The notes under the pieces are model-generated. The model searched no databases, was not told the origin of the DNA, and worked only from the letters and a program-made list of their open reading frames with translations. 22,665 nucleotides of DNA from Bacteroidetes bacterium UBA7368. Lineage in GTDB: Bacteria; Bacteroidota; Rhodothermia; Rhodothermales; UBA10348. The stretch is taken from NCBI GenBank assembly GCA_002469915.1, contig DKOG01000255.1:1-22665 (forward strand), read 5' to 3'. Both the position numbers and the translations under genes were made by a program. Below are positions 1-8,561 of this stretch, one piece after another. How positions within the stretch are numbered: position 1 is the first letter of the stretch; each line of letters starts with the position of its first letter.

Positions 1-1900
1 CAGAATGACCCCAAATACCAACTCGCTCCGTATCCAGAAAACCGTGACGAGCTGCAAGCTCTTTTATGGCTGCAATTTGATCGGGTAACGTATTGTCACC
101 CATATTGCCGTAGTAGGTATCATGGAAAGACTTGGAGCGGCCTGGCGTCCCCATGCCATCCACTTCAACCACAATGAATCCTAATTCTGAAAGCGCTTGT
201 TTGTCACTTCTTGATGGTGAGAATGATCTCCCGCCTACACTTCCCGTCTGCGGACCAGGATAGATATAGTTTAGTACCGGATATTTCTTCGTTTCATCCA
301 GATTGGTAGGCGTGTACATCAGACCGTGAATATCCGTCGTACCATCTCTTCCTTTTACTTTGACCTGAATCGGCGGCTTCCAGCCTGAAGCGACCAATAC
401 CGAGATATCAGCTTCTTCCAGATCTACCACCAAGTCGCCTTCTAGGCTTCTCAGCTCAGATACGTGAGGTGTATCCGGTTGCGAGTACGTGTCAACAAAA
501 TAGGCGCGATCAGGTGAAAAGGTGATGCTATGATTACCATAATTCGGAGACAACACTTGCATTCCGGATCCATCAAAGTTCACTTTGTAGAGGTACACGA
601 AATACGGGTCGCCCTCTTCTCGTCCGGAACCCATGAAATAGATCTCACGGGCTTCTTCGTCTATAAATTGAATGGTTCGCACATTCCAATCGCCCGTGGT
701 TATCTGATTTTTCAGCGCCCCAGTAACTTGATCATACAAATAGAGGTGACCCCAGTTATCTCTCTGGGAAAACCAAATAAACTCATTGGAATCAGAAAGA
801 AAGCGCCAATTAAGTCCGCCAATGCCAGATTCAAAAAATGTATCCTGATGCTCATGTAGCACTTGTTTAACCTCCCCCGTTTCAGGATCAGCTACCCTGA
901 GCCATGCATCTTGGTGATCTCGTGAGCTCGAAACGAAAGAAAGCTCGGCACTATCCGTGCTCCACTCCACATCGGCCCAGCCACCTTGATAGGCTACATG
1001 ATCGGTGATCGTTGATCGATGCGCATCGGGAGGCATATTCAAACGAACGACCTGAGCGTTCTCTACGTCTATAACGACACGTTCTATCCTGAAAATCAAA
1101 CTATCACCTGGCAACGGATACTTCCATGCTTCCAGATCCGGATGGCCCGTAGCGGTAGAAACAAGATACATCTCTCCCACGCCTCGGCCGTCGTGCTGAA
1201 AGGTCGCGATCTTCTTAGAGTCAGGTGACCATACTAATACTGGACGATCGCTTTTTGTCCATCCTGCGTTGTTTGTAGCATATCCAAAATCAAGCTCGCC
1301 GTCGTCCGTCATTTGGCGCTCTTCTTTAGTCTCTTTATCGCGTACCCAAAGATTGTACTCTCGAATAAATGCTTCCTTTTTCCCGTCTGGGCTATCTATT
1401 GTCGCGCCCCTCATTGCTCTGAATCGAGCAAACATCGGATTCACACTTCCAGCAGGTGCATCGGCTTCTACGGTTTCGCAGGCGTAGCGACGAAACGTGC
1501 AAGAAAAATCATACCCTTCAGCGTGAAAGGTCATTCCCCTGTCTCCTTTCGTGAATTCAAAGGAAGTAAAGGGGAGGTTTGAAGGTGAGATGGTGGAATC
1601 CAACGCAGTCGAAATGGAACGAGCTAGACGCGTATGGTCAAACGCAGGTCCTCTTTTACCGCGTCTTGCATCCACTTTAATAAATTCCGTTCCGCCCTCT
1701 ACTCTATTCTGGTACCACATTTTAGAATCGGCATACCAATTGGCTGATACGGAGGTTTTGAACACGAGAGGCGATGTATAGCTGGATAAAAATCCCTCAG
1801 CTCGCGCATAGTCTTCTTCGGTTACCTCTTGCCCGTTGGCTGTGGAAGTCGCCAAAAGCAGACCAAACAAGAAAACGGATAGTACAGAGGTCTTCTTCAT
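1..1900 (-). CDS. Secreted S9 prolyl oligopeptidase-family (DPP IV-like) peptidase, 3' end cut off
   Basis: This is a dipeptidyl-peptidase IV-like serine peptidase, expected to remove dipeptides from the N-terminus of peptides in the periplasm or outside the cell. Reading back from the ATG at 1900, the frame is open to the window edge (633 codons). It begins with a signal peptide (MKKTSVLSVFLFGLLLA, cleavage near ANGQ). A long beta-propeller region follows, with DPP IV N-terminal hallmarks such as VWSPDSKKIATFQHD and GEMYLVSTATGHPDLEAWKY. The alpha/beta-hydrolase domain then starts (YPVLNYIYPGPQ, VVEVDGMGTPGR). The last readable residues are VGIWGHS, the nucleophile elbow, so the catalytic serine is the final complete codon (bases 2-4). 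The Asp and His of the triad, roughly the last 100 residues, lie outside the window. It sits 79 bp downstream of the TPM gene on the same strand. The family call is firm; substrate preference is inferred. Confidence 0.93.
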   Translation of the reverse strand, partial: MKKTSVLSVFLFGLLLATSTANGQEVTEEDYARAEGFLSSYTSPLVFKTSVSANWYADSKMWYQNRVEGGTEFIKVDARRGKRGPAFDHTRLARSISTALDSTISPSNLPFTSFEFTKGDRGMTFHAEGYDFSCTFRRYACETVEADAPAGSVNPMFARFRAMRGATIDSPDGKKEAFIREYNLWVRDKETKEERQMTDDGELDFGYATNNAGWTKSDRPVLVWSPDSKKIATFQHDGRGVGEMYLVSTATGHPDLEAWKYPLPGDSLIFRIERVVIDVENAQVVRLNMPPDAHRSTITDHVAYQGGWADVEWSTDSAELSFVSSSRDHQDAWLRVADPETGEVKQVLHEHQDTFFESGIGGLNWRFLSDSNEFIWFSQRDNWGHLYLYDQVTGALKNQITTGDWNVRTIQFIDEEAREIYFMGSGREEGDPYFVYLYKVNFDGSGMQVLSPNYGNHSITFSPDRAYFVDTYSQPDTPHVSELRSLEGDLVVDLEEADISVLVASGWKPPIQVKVKGRDGTTDIHGLMYTPTNLDETKKYPVLNYIYPGPQTGSVGGRSFSPSRSDKQALSELGFIVVEVDGMGTPGRSKSFHDTYYGNMGDNTLPDQIAAIKELAARHGFLDTERVGIWGHS

Positions 1901-1979
1901 CGGATAAACGGGTTAGATAAAAGGGGATTGAGAGGGTTTAAGGTCACGATGAAAAAATCGTGTGTCAAGCAGGAAAACG

Positions 1980-2642
1980 CTATTCTTCAAATCGGGGTTG
2001 ATTCGACAGCTCGTCCGTGTCATCTACTTTAATATGAACACCGGCATGTTCCAGAAGCGAACCGCAGGCTTCAATACCCTTGACTAGCCCACCCGTGGCA
2101 TCTTTTGCTTTGATACCCATGATGATCTGAGAGACGACTTCTGCCCAATCCTCTGGCTTAACAATTTCGTTGATACCCGAGTCGCCAAACACTTCTACGC
2201 GATGTTCAAAGAGCGAAACAAGCAGCACGATCCCCGTTCGATCTCGCGTACTGAACACTTCGTGATTTACGAACGCTTTCATAGCCCGCTGGTGTACAGC
2301 AGCATCCATTGCGGCACGGCCAATCAACAGGCGTTCGTACCCCTCAACAAACGTACTCGCCAACAGAGAACTTACTATACCAAGTACCAAGAAGACGGAT
2401 ATACCCAACGCGTCCAGCCAAGATTCGCCAGTCCACCCAGCATATTGAAAGACATATAATTCGTACCCCACCAAGCCTAGAAAGGCCCCAGCCATGGCCG
2501 ATTTCCATCCGACAACGGAGTAGTCTGATGAGCGTGGTACAATCACGGGAACGATCTCACCAGATGTTCGAGACTCAGCCACACCTACTGCGCCTGCAAT
2601 TAGAGCCCTATCGGCATCAGAAAAAAATGGGGACTTAGACAT
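1980..2642 (-). CDS. TPM-domain (TLP18.3/Psb32/MOLO-1-like) membrane protein
   Basis: A 220-residue protein of the TPM_phosphatase family. The typical N-terminal motif is visible (AVGVAESRTSGEIVPVIVPR, residues about 18-37). Two hydrophobic segments follow at about 45-65 and 78-98, and then the second half of the domain (TRDRTGIVLLVSLFEHRVEV, GDSGINEIV, and a WAEVVSQI helix). The two membrane helices split the domain, an arrangement seen in a bacterial subgroup of this family. Related proteins are often encoded next to LemA and a second, secreted TPM protein; neither is visible here. Plant relatives are linked to photosystem repair, but the bacterial role is poorly known and no reaction should be assumed. 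It may be co-transcribed with the S9 peptidase downstream. The ATG at 2642 gives a conventional start. Confidence 0.85.
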   Translation of the reverse strand: MSKSPFFSDADRALIAGAVGVAESRTSGEIVPVIVPRSSDYSVVGWKSAMAGAFLGLVGYELYVFQYAGWTGESWLDALGISVFLVLGIVSSLLASTFVEGYERLLIGRAAMDAAVHQRAMKAFVNHEVFSTRDRTGIVLLVSLFEHRVEVFGDSGINEIVKPEDWAEVVSQIIMGIKAKDATGGLVKGIEACGSLLEHAGVHIKVDDTDELSNQPRFEE

Positions 2643-2789
2643 GTTTACGCGGTATGATTCTTGGGATATACGGTGTCTGGCTAAAGACGTTTCTTCTCGG
2701 CGACCGACTTTGTTTTTCGATAGTTAGATGGCTGCTCAATGGCGCACATATCGTATCCTACCCTCTCAACGCGTCAAACTACACTCCCT

Positions 2790-4580
2790 ATGGTACGACC
2801 CCTGAAACGGATTATACTGCTTCTTCCCTTCCTGCTGCTAGCCTCTCCCCTATTTGGGCAACAGTCTCCTTTTTTGCAGAATCCAGACCTCTTTATCGAT
2901 TATGTAGACACCAATGCCAACTTCTGGCTTTCGGCCTATGATGATGTGTCAGGCGGTTTTTATACCAATATCTCGCGAGAAGGAAACCTGATTTCGGCCT
3001 GGGGCCAGGATAAAGACGTTTTAACGCAATCTCGAAATACCTATGCCATGATCCGAGCGTTTCAGATGACAGGTGATAAGACCTTTTTAGCCTACTCACG
3101 AGGGGCTCTCGACTTCATGTACGAGCATGGCTGGGACCAAACGTATGGTGGATGGAGAAACGACTTGAGTCGTTTGGGGAATAGCGAAAGACCGACCGAT
3201 TCTAAAACCGCTTTCATTCACCATTATGCGTTGCTTGGGCCTATGGCCTCATGGGAGGCAACGGGGGCCGAAATTGACTGGCAATGGCTACAAACCGGGC
3301 GCGTATTTAATGAAACGAAACTATGGGATTCGAACCCATCGCAGTTTGGCTATTTCGACCAAATCGATTACACGTCCACGTTTGCCGGCTCTAAATCCTT
3401 TAACGCGACCGTAGACGCGCTCACCACTCATGCTATTCAACTCTACCTAGCAACGGGCGAGGAGCAGTACCGTGTGCGATTGGTGGAACTCGCCTCAAAC
3501 ATCCTAGATCACCTTGTGGCTAGCATGGACAGTCAAGCCATTGGTTTTGCTGAGAAGTACACGTCTGATTGGTCCATTCGTTCAAACGAGAGATTAACGA
3601 TAATGGGCCACGTACTCAAAACCGCGTGGGTCCTTGGCAGAATAAATCAGGTGCTACCTAACACCGAATACCTTGCAGCTGCAAAGCGTCTGACAGACCA
3701 TGTGCTTGAAAAGGGATATGATCACGAATACGGAGGTCCCTATAAGGATTATGATCGGGTCTCAGGTAAGATGCAGCTTTGGGGTATTGCAGACTCCACA
3801 AAGGCGTGGTGGCAGATGGAACAAGCCATCACAGGAGGACTGGAATTGTACCGCTCCACGCGCGATGCAACGTACCTAACCATGGCAGACGAGACCCTTA
3901 CCTTCTTCATGAACCATTTCCAGGACGACGTGTACGGCGAGGTCTATGCCGATCGTACTCGGTATGGAGCCGGAATTCCTCAGTGGGGAAATCATAAAGG
4001 AGATAGCTATAAGGCGGCATATCACTCAATTGAGTTGGGATACTACGCCTACCTATACACCCATTTATTCGTCACCTATACACCCGCCACGCTGTATTAT
4101 TTTTTCGATCCATCTGAGGAGAGCAGGACGTTTATCCTAAGTCCTCTCGAAGATCTAAATGCGGGTTATATCATTTCTTCTGTGCTCTTAGACGGTGACA
4201 CGTATAGTGACTTTACTATCGAAACGCGCATATTAACGGTCCCTGCAGGCACTACTGGAGTGTTCAAGGTAGAATTCAGCCCCACTACTTCTATTGCGGT
4301 CGAACACGATGTGCCTGAGCAAATTAGCTTGAACTCAGTGTATCCAAATCCAGCTTCGAACTCAGTTACCGCTGAACTGACTATCCCTGAAGCGGGCATG
4401 GTAACCGTATCCTTAGTGGATGTATTAGGACGTACAGTCCTATCAAATCATCAGAACCTTAGTCATCTCGGTACTCATCGTTTGCGAATGGAAACAGCAT
4501 GGTTGCCGGCAGGCGTTTACAGCCTTGTGGTCCAAACAACAACGAACCGATTGGCTCGTCAGCTTGTGCTTGTTCAGTAA
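2790..4580 (+). CDS. Secreted AGE-family (N-acylglucosamine 2-epimerase fold) protein with T9SS sorting domain
   Basis: A 596-residue exported protein. I chose the ATG at 2790 because it is followed at once by a signal peptide (MVRPLKRIILLLPFLLLASP, cleavage near LFGQQ); an in-frame ATG at 2739 would add 17 unrelated residues. Residues about 30-430 form an alpha-helical barrel of the AGE epimerase/cellobiose epimerase superfamily. Visible landmarks are QSRNTYAMIRAF, GHVLKTAWVLG (His274), WWQMEQAITG (Glu344) and the late motif KAAYHSIELG (His412). A beta-rich linker (about 435-510) leads to a type A T9SS sorting domain (YPNPASN start, VDVLGRTV, LPAGVYSLVV, final RQLVLVQ). It is therefore probably carried across the outer membrane and anchored or released. 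The family's GH-x-x-E motif has Lys277 in place of Glu. Whether it epimerises, isomerises or only binds sugar is unknown. Confidence 0.85.
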   Translation: MVRPLKRIILLLPFLLLASPLFGQQSPFLQNPDLFIDYVDTNANFWLSAYDDVSGGFYTNISREGNLISAWGQDKDVLTQSRNTYAMIRAFQMTGDKTFLAYSRGALDFMYEHGWDQTYGGWRNDLSRLGNSERPTDSKTAFIHHYALLGPMASWEATGAEIDWQWLQTGRVFNETKLWDSNPSQFGYFDQIDYTSTFAGSKSFNATVDALTTHAIQLYLATGEEQYRVRLVELASNILDHLVASMDSQAIGFAEKYTSDWSIRSNERLTIMGHVLKTAWVLGRINQVLPNTEYLAAAKRLTDHVLEKGYDHEYGGPYKDYDRVSGKMQLWGIADSTKAWWQMEQAITGGLELYRSTRDATYLTMADETLTFFMNHFQDDVYGEVYADRTRYGAGIPQWGNHKGDSYKAAYHSIELGYYAYLYTHLFVTYTPATLYYFFDPSEESRTFILSPLEDLNAGYIISSVLLDGDTYSDFTIETRILTVPAGTTGVFKVEFSPTTSIAVEHDVPEQISLNSVYPNPASNSVTAELTIPEAGMVTVSLVDVLGRTVLSNHQNLSHLGTHRLRMETAWLPAGVYSLVVQTTTNRLARQLVLVQ

Positions 4581-4600
4581 TCCTCCGTCTCCTAACGATC

Positions 4601-4666
4601 GCCCGACAAGGTGCTTCACACCCTTTCGGGTGGACAGAAGGCCTTGCCGGGCTCTCGCAAAGAGCC
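4601..4666. terminator. Structured spacer between convergent genes; probable bidirectional terminator
   Basis: The 100-bp gap between the convergent AGE and META genes holds a nested fold. The outer arms GCCCG-A-CAAGG (4601-4611) and CCTTG-C-CGGGC (4642-4652) pair with one mismatch. Inside is a hairpin CACCC-TTTC-GGGTG (4619-4632). A competing hairpin GGCTCT-CGCAA-AGAGCC (4650-4666) overlaps the right outer arm. No clear T-run follows on either strand, so intrinsic termination is inferred from position and structure only. Confidence 0.4.
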
Positions 4667-4680
4667 AGTGCTAGACCTGC

Positions 4681-5127
4681 CTACTGTGTAGAAAACGACA
4701 GATAGCCGTTATCGTTGGTAGATATGGTCAGTTTATCTTCAGAAGCTTGGTACGTCTTGGCGGTCCGAAGACCGTCCCCAAAAAGACCTAAGCCCCCTGA
4801 ATTCTCGCATTGCTGGGTCTCTTCGATAGAATCAACTTGAATTCCACCAGAGTCATCCAACGCAAAATTTCCAGAAAAACTGCCACATTCGGCGGTACCT
4901 GAAAAGCGCCCTTGTTCATCAAACTGCATCTGAATTGATCGGTCGGCGGCCTGCATCGTTTCTGTTCTATAGAACACCACTTCCAGTGTCCATTCAGATC
5001 CGTGCAAATAGCGTCTTCGATCATAGTCATCATCTTCTTCGACAACAACAATACAGCCAGTAGCTATAATTGGGAGAAGCAGAATAAAAGCCAGAGCGGC
5101 CAGAGTGAAGCGGTTTGTCAACTTCAT
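4681..5127 (-). CDS. META-domain (HslJ-like) lipoprotein
   Basis: A 148-residue lipoprotein. The N-terminus is a lipoprotein signal peptide with lipobox IATGC (Cys25), followed by an acidic stretch (VVVEEDDDYD). The rest has the layout of a META/HslJ domain: an opening EWTLEVVFY strand, then IQMQFDEQGRFSGTAECGSF, GNFALDD, a cysteine in ETQQCENSG and a closing LTISTNDNGYLSFS. Such proteins sit in the outer membrane or periplasm and have been linked to heat-shock or novobiocin resistance (HslJ), but the molecular function is not known. It is divergent from the decarboxylase and convergent with the AGE-family gene, so it is probably a single-gene unit. The start at 5127 is set by the signal peptide. 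Confidence 0.8.
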   Translation of the reverse strand: MKLTNRFTLAALAFILLLPIIATGCIVVVEEDDDYDRRRYLHGSEWTLEVVFYRTETMQAADRSIQMQFDEQGRFSGTAECGSFSGNFALDDSGGIQVDSIEETQQCENSGGLGLFGDGLRTAKTYQASEDKLTISTNDNGYLSFSTQ

Positions 5128-5275
5128 ATCTCTCTTTCATTTTTGTTCGTGATGGTGATCGCGAACCCCTGACCTTAAAGCCGCCCGAACTGTCTTTCCG
5201 GTAACAATGTGGATCCCCGTTTTTGTATTATGGGGGCCGAATTCCTTTTCATCACCCCATCAAGCTGAAGTGAGT

Positions 5276-6748
5276 ATGAATCAGGTGGACAGCGCCGACT
5301 CGGAACGAATTGTTGAAGCCATTACTGGCATTTTGCCTGTTTTAGAGGAGTTTTATAAGTTTGAAGGACCCGATGAAGCCGCCTTGCGATGTGCTGAGTG
5401 GAAGGCTAAACTGGATGTCGATTTGCCTGAAAAAGGGGAAGGATTAAACTCCGTACTAAACGATTTACGAGATACCGTCATCCCAAATGGTCTGCGAAAC
5501 GGGCACCCTGGTTTCAGTGGTTGGGTAACAACCTCACCCACAACAAGCGGAACGGCCGCCCACTTGGCTTCGGCCATGGCGGGCTCCCAACGAGTTTGGG
5601 TTCAAGCATTCAACTTCCTGGAGAAGGTTAGCCTGCGCTGGCTTGCTGAACTGCTGGGTATTTCAGCACAATGGGGCGCCACGTACACAAGTGGTGGATC
5701 GTCGGCCAATCTGGTCGGACTTGGTGCGGCGAGGCAATGGGCGGTTGAGCAAATTGGGGTGGATCCATCCATGACGGGTCTTCCTGATGGAGTGGAATGG
5801 CGTATTTACGCAAGTGCTGAGGTACATCACGTAGTGAATCGTGCAGCTGCTGTCCTTGGCATCGGGCGCCGTTCCGTAGTAGGTATTCCTGTCACATCAG
5901 ATCATGTTCTCGACATCAATATCCTGAGACAACGACTCGCAGAAGATGCGGTTAAAGGTATTAGGCCCATGGCTCTCGTTGCCACAGCAGGAACGGTAAA
6001 CATGGGAACCGTCGACCCTATAAGCGAAATGGCGGACCTAGCCGAGGAGTACGGAGCATGGTTGCACATTGATGGGGCCTATGGCATGTTTGGTCGATTG
6101 GATGATCGCGTGAGACATCTTTATGATGGAATCGAGCGAGCGGATTCCGTAGCGGCTGATCCGCACAAATGGCTAGCTGCCCCTCTTGGCAATGGCGTTA
6201 CCTTTGTTCGAGACATTCACATTCTCAGGCGAACGTTTACCTTGGAGCCTGCCTCCTATTTGGAGGGCTCAGCTATCCCCGACGCTCCGCGTTCCCCTTT
6301 TGATAATTTTGGTGAGGCCTATCATGATCTCAGTGTAGATCAGTCTGCGGCTTCCAGAGGTGTCGCGGTTTGGGCCATACTGAAAGAAATGGGAATTGAG
6401 GGTATAAAAGACCGTATTATTCGCCATAATTCATTCGCTCGACTGCAAGCTGAATTAGCTAGTGCAGACCCCAAACTGGAATTACTCTCAACGCCAGTGC
6501 TATCTATCTGCTGCTTCAGATACAATGACGGTACACTCAGTGAATCACGACTAACTGATCTCAATACTCGAATTGCTGCCGACTTGAGGGCGGAAAGTAA
6601 TTATGTCCCATCTACCACCATGGTCGATGGTCGGTACGCTATTCGTCCGTGCTACATCAATCCACGAAATCGAGAAGAAGACGTCCGAGGACTTGCGAAA
6701 CGTGTGCGTGAATTAGGGGATGAGCTATGTCATTCCAGCCAGTTTTGA
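5276..6748 (+). CDS. PLP-dependent group II amino-acid decarboxylase
   Basis: A pyridoxal-phosphate enzyme of the glutamate/aromatic-amino-acid decarboxylase family (fold type I). Counting from the ATG at 5276 (490 residues), it shows the substrate-loop region NGHPGFSGWVTTSPTTSG, the cofactor-stacking histidine in SAEVHHVVNRA, the Asp that contacts the pyridine nitrogen in LHIDGAYGMFG, and the Schiff-base lysine in AADPHKWLAAPLG (Lys298, codon at 6167). An in-frame ATG at 5207 would add 23 residues rich in hydrophobic and proline residues that the family does not have, so the later start is preferred. The substrate (tyrosine, tryptophan, aspartate, glutamate or another amino acid) cannot be read from sequence. 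It is cytosolic, divergent from the META lipoprotein and apparently alone; the peptidase gene follows after 132 bp. Confidence 0.9.
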   Translation: MNQVDSADSERIVEAITGILPVLEEFYKFEGPDEAALRCAEWKAKLDVDLPEKGEGLNSVLNDLRDTVIPNGLRNGHPGFSGWVTTSPTTSGTAAHLASAMAGSQRVWVQAFNFLEKVSLRWLAELLGISAQWGATYTSGGSSANLVGLGAARQWAVEQIGVDPSMTGLPDGVEWRIYASAEVHHVVNRAAAVLGIGRRSVVGIPVTSDHVLDINILRQRLAEDAVKGIRPMALVATAGTVNMGTVDPISEMADLAEEYGAWLHIDGAYGMFGRLDDRVRHLYDGIERADSVAADPHKWLAAPLGNGVTFVRDIHILRRTFTLEPASYLEGSAIPDAPRSPFDNFGEAYHDLSVDQSAASRGVAVWAILKEMGIEGIKDRIIRHNSFARLQAELASADPKLELLSTPVLSICCFRYNDGTLSESRLTDLNTRIAADLRAESNYVPSTTMVDGRYAIRPCYINPRNREEDVRGLAKRVRELGDELCHSSQF

Positions 6749-6880
6749 AACGAAACGCTCGTTGAGATCGTCTTTACTTTGTTGGGAGTATCCGTACAAT
6801 CACGAAGGGAATAGCTTGATTGGATTGGGATCCCTCTCCACCTGATTTTGAATACTTGTTTTCACTCAAATACTGGTTCT

Positions 6881-8458
6881 ATGAAGCGACTTCAATTTTT
6901 ATGTTCCTTTTTGCTACCCGCACTTTTATTCTCATCATTCTCGTTGTCTTCAGCCACCTCGGCTTCAGCCCAGACCTATCCTACTGATGACCCTGTAATC
7001 AAGCAGATGTGGGAATTGGGCGTTGAGAACTCTCAAACACGAGAGCTTGCTCACGAGTTAGTAGACGTGATCGGTCCCCGTCTAGCGGGATCATCGAATC
7101 TACTTGCTGCACAAGATTGGATGGTCCAGAAGTATGAAGACTGGGGTATTCCGGTTCGAAAAGAAGAATACGGAACATGGCAAGGCTGGGAAGCAGGCAT
7201 CCTTCACGTAGATATGCTCGAACCAAGAGTTTCCCCGATCGAAGCAGAGATCATGGCCTTTAGTCCTGGAACCGATGGACCAGTCACGGGCCAAATTGTT
7301 GTTCCTCCAGCCGATCTGTCAGCTGAAAATGTAAATGAATGGTTGGGCACGCTCAAGGGAAAGTTTATCATGATGTCGCCCCCGGAAGCTATGTGCAGAG
7401 CATCCCAAGAATTGGAAGCCAACGCACGTCCTGAAACCGTTGAAAAACTTCAGCGAGAGCGTCGAGAGATGCAAGACATGTGGAATGCCAGATTAAGCGT
7501 GATTGGAAGTCGCCGAGATAGAGATGCTATAATTGATAGCGCCGGAGTAGCCGGCGTGTTGACCTCTAGGTGGTCCGGCGGTTGGGGCGTCAATAAGGTG
7601 TTCTCAACATCATCAAAACGGGCCGTAGCTGTTGATATCGGTTGCGAGGATTACGGTTTGTTATATCGCCTTTCCCAAAGTGGACACACGCCCACGCTGC
7701 GCATCAATGCCGAAATGTCGTTTACCGGAACGGTTCCTCAGTTTAACGTGGTGGGACAGATTACGGGTTCAGAGAAACCAGATGAATACGTGCTCTTGGG
7801 CGCTCACCTTGATTCTTGGCATGCAGGTACCGGAGCTACAGATAATGGAACGGGGAGTATTACGATGCTCGAAGCCATGCGCATTCTCCGCACAGCCTAT
7901 CCCAATCCAAAAAGAACGATTCTCGTGGGCCACTGGGGACCTGAAGAGATGGGCTTGATCGGTTCCAGCGCGTTCAGGGAAGATCATCCTGAAGTGATGG
8001 ATGGCATGCAAGCTGCGTTCAACCAAGACAATGGTACGTGGCGTTTTGAACGCCTTGAAGGACAGGGATTTCTTGGTTCAGCCAGTCACCTCCCCGTATG
8101 GATGGCTGCCGTTCCCACTGAAATCTCCTCACATATTACTGTGGAAGTACCTGGTGCTCAGAACAACTCTGGATCCGATCATTCGTCGTTTGTTTGCGCA
8201 CAGGTCCCAAGTTTTCGTCTACAATCACCTTACGATGAGTATCGACAGTACACTTGGCATACGAATCGAGACACGTTCGATAAGATCGTATTCGATGATC
8301 TGGCTGAGAATGCAACGGCAGCGGCTATGTTGGCCTACATGGCCTCCGAAGATCCAGTCAAAATGGACCGAACACTGGCCAACTTACCCGTTAGCTCACG
8401 TACCGGTCAGGCGCGGTCATGGCCTAGGTGCCGGCCGGCCCGCAGGTCAATGAACTAG
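6881..8458 (+). CDS. Secreted M28-family zinc aminopeptidase
   Basis: A 525-residue exported peptidase of family M28, expected to remove N-terminal residues from peptides using two zinc ions. The ATG at 6881 directly precedes the signal peptide (MKRLQFLCSFLLPALLFSS, cleavage near ASAQT); an in-frame ATG at 6848 would add 11 residues. The insert at about 110-280 lies where M28 enzymes often carry a PA-like domain. The catalytic domain starts near residue 290, with zinc ligands at GAHLDS (His309), ATDNGTG (Asp321), GPEEMGL (Glu355 general base and Glu356), NQDNGT (Asp383) and GSDHSSF (His434). All ligands are present, so it should be active. The tail is rich in Arg and Pro (SWPRCRPARRS); the frame runs on without a break. 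Two strong hairpins follow the stop codon. Confidence 0.92.
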   Translation: MKRLQFLCSFLLPALLFSSFSLSSATSASAQTYPTDDPVIKQMWELGVENSQTRELAHELVDVIGPRLAGSSNLLAAQDWMVQKYEDWGIPVRKEEYGTWQGWEAGILHVDMLEPRVSPIEAEIMAFSPGTDGPVTGQIVVPPADLSAENVNEWLGTLKGKFIMMSPPEAMCRASQELEANARPETVEKLQRERREMQDMWNARLSVIGSRRDRDAIIDSAGVAGVLTSRWSGGWGVNKVFSTSSKRAVAVDIGCEDYGLLYRLSQSGHTPTLRINAEMSFTGTVPQFNVVGQITGSEKPDEYVLLGAHLDSWHAGTGATDNGTGSITMLEAMRILRTAYPNPKRTILVGHWGPEEMGLIGSSAFREDHPEVMDGMQAAFNQDNGTWRFERLEGQGFLGSASHLPVWMAAVPTEISSHITVEVPGAQNNSGSDHSSFVCAQVPSFRLQSPYDEYRQYTWHTNRDTFDKIVFDDLAENATAAAMLAYMASEDPVKMDRTLANLPVSSRTGQARSWPRCRPARRSMN

Positions 8459-8460
8459 AA

Positions 8461-8483
8461 CAAGGGTCCATCATGGACCCTTG
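8461..8483. terminator. Perfect 10-bp hairpin after the M28 gene
   Basis: CAAGGGTCCA-TCA-TGGACCCTTG is a perfect 10-bp stem with a three-base loop, starting 2 bp after the M28 stop codon. The downstream bases (GAATCTTTAAAG) are only moderately T-rich. It probably works together with the larger hairpin that follows, either as a first terminator or as an mRNA 3'-end protector. Confidence 0.6.
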
Positions 8484-8491
8484 GAATCTTT

Positions 8492-8526
8492 AAAGAGGGG
8501 GCGCGCCTGCGGCGCGCCCCCTCTTT
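8492..8526. terminator. Strong bidirectional intrinsic terminator
   Basis: AAAGAGGGGGCGCGCC-TGC-GGCGCGCCCCCTCTTT is a perfect 16-bp GC-rich stem with a three-base loop. It is flanked by A on the left and T on the right, which gives a U-run at the 3' side on both strands. It lies between the convergent M28 gene (plus strand) and DUF302 gene (minus strand) and should stop transcription from both sides. Confidence 0.88.
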
Positions 8527-8561
8527 CCTATTTATACCAAATACAGTTATCCGAACTGGCT

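Noticed and set aside
530..1781. Several short plus-strand open frames across 530-1781
   Set aside because: They overlap the strongly supported minus-strand S9 peptidase and show no domain pattern.
4588..4720. Integron attC-like site, because CCTAAC precedes a long imperfect hairpin
   Set aside because: No matching GTTAGG core is found on the other side and there is no integrase or cassette array; a terminator-like spacer is simpler.
8380..8458. Frameshift at the 3' end of the M28 gene, suggested by the Arg/Pro-rich tail
   Set aside because: The frame is continuous, all zinc ligands lie upstream, and the SWPRCRP-type tail is plausible for this family; the terminator follows at the expected distance.
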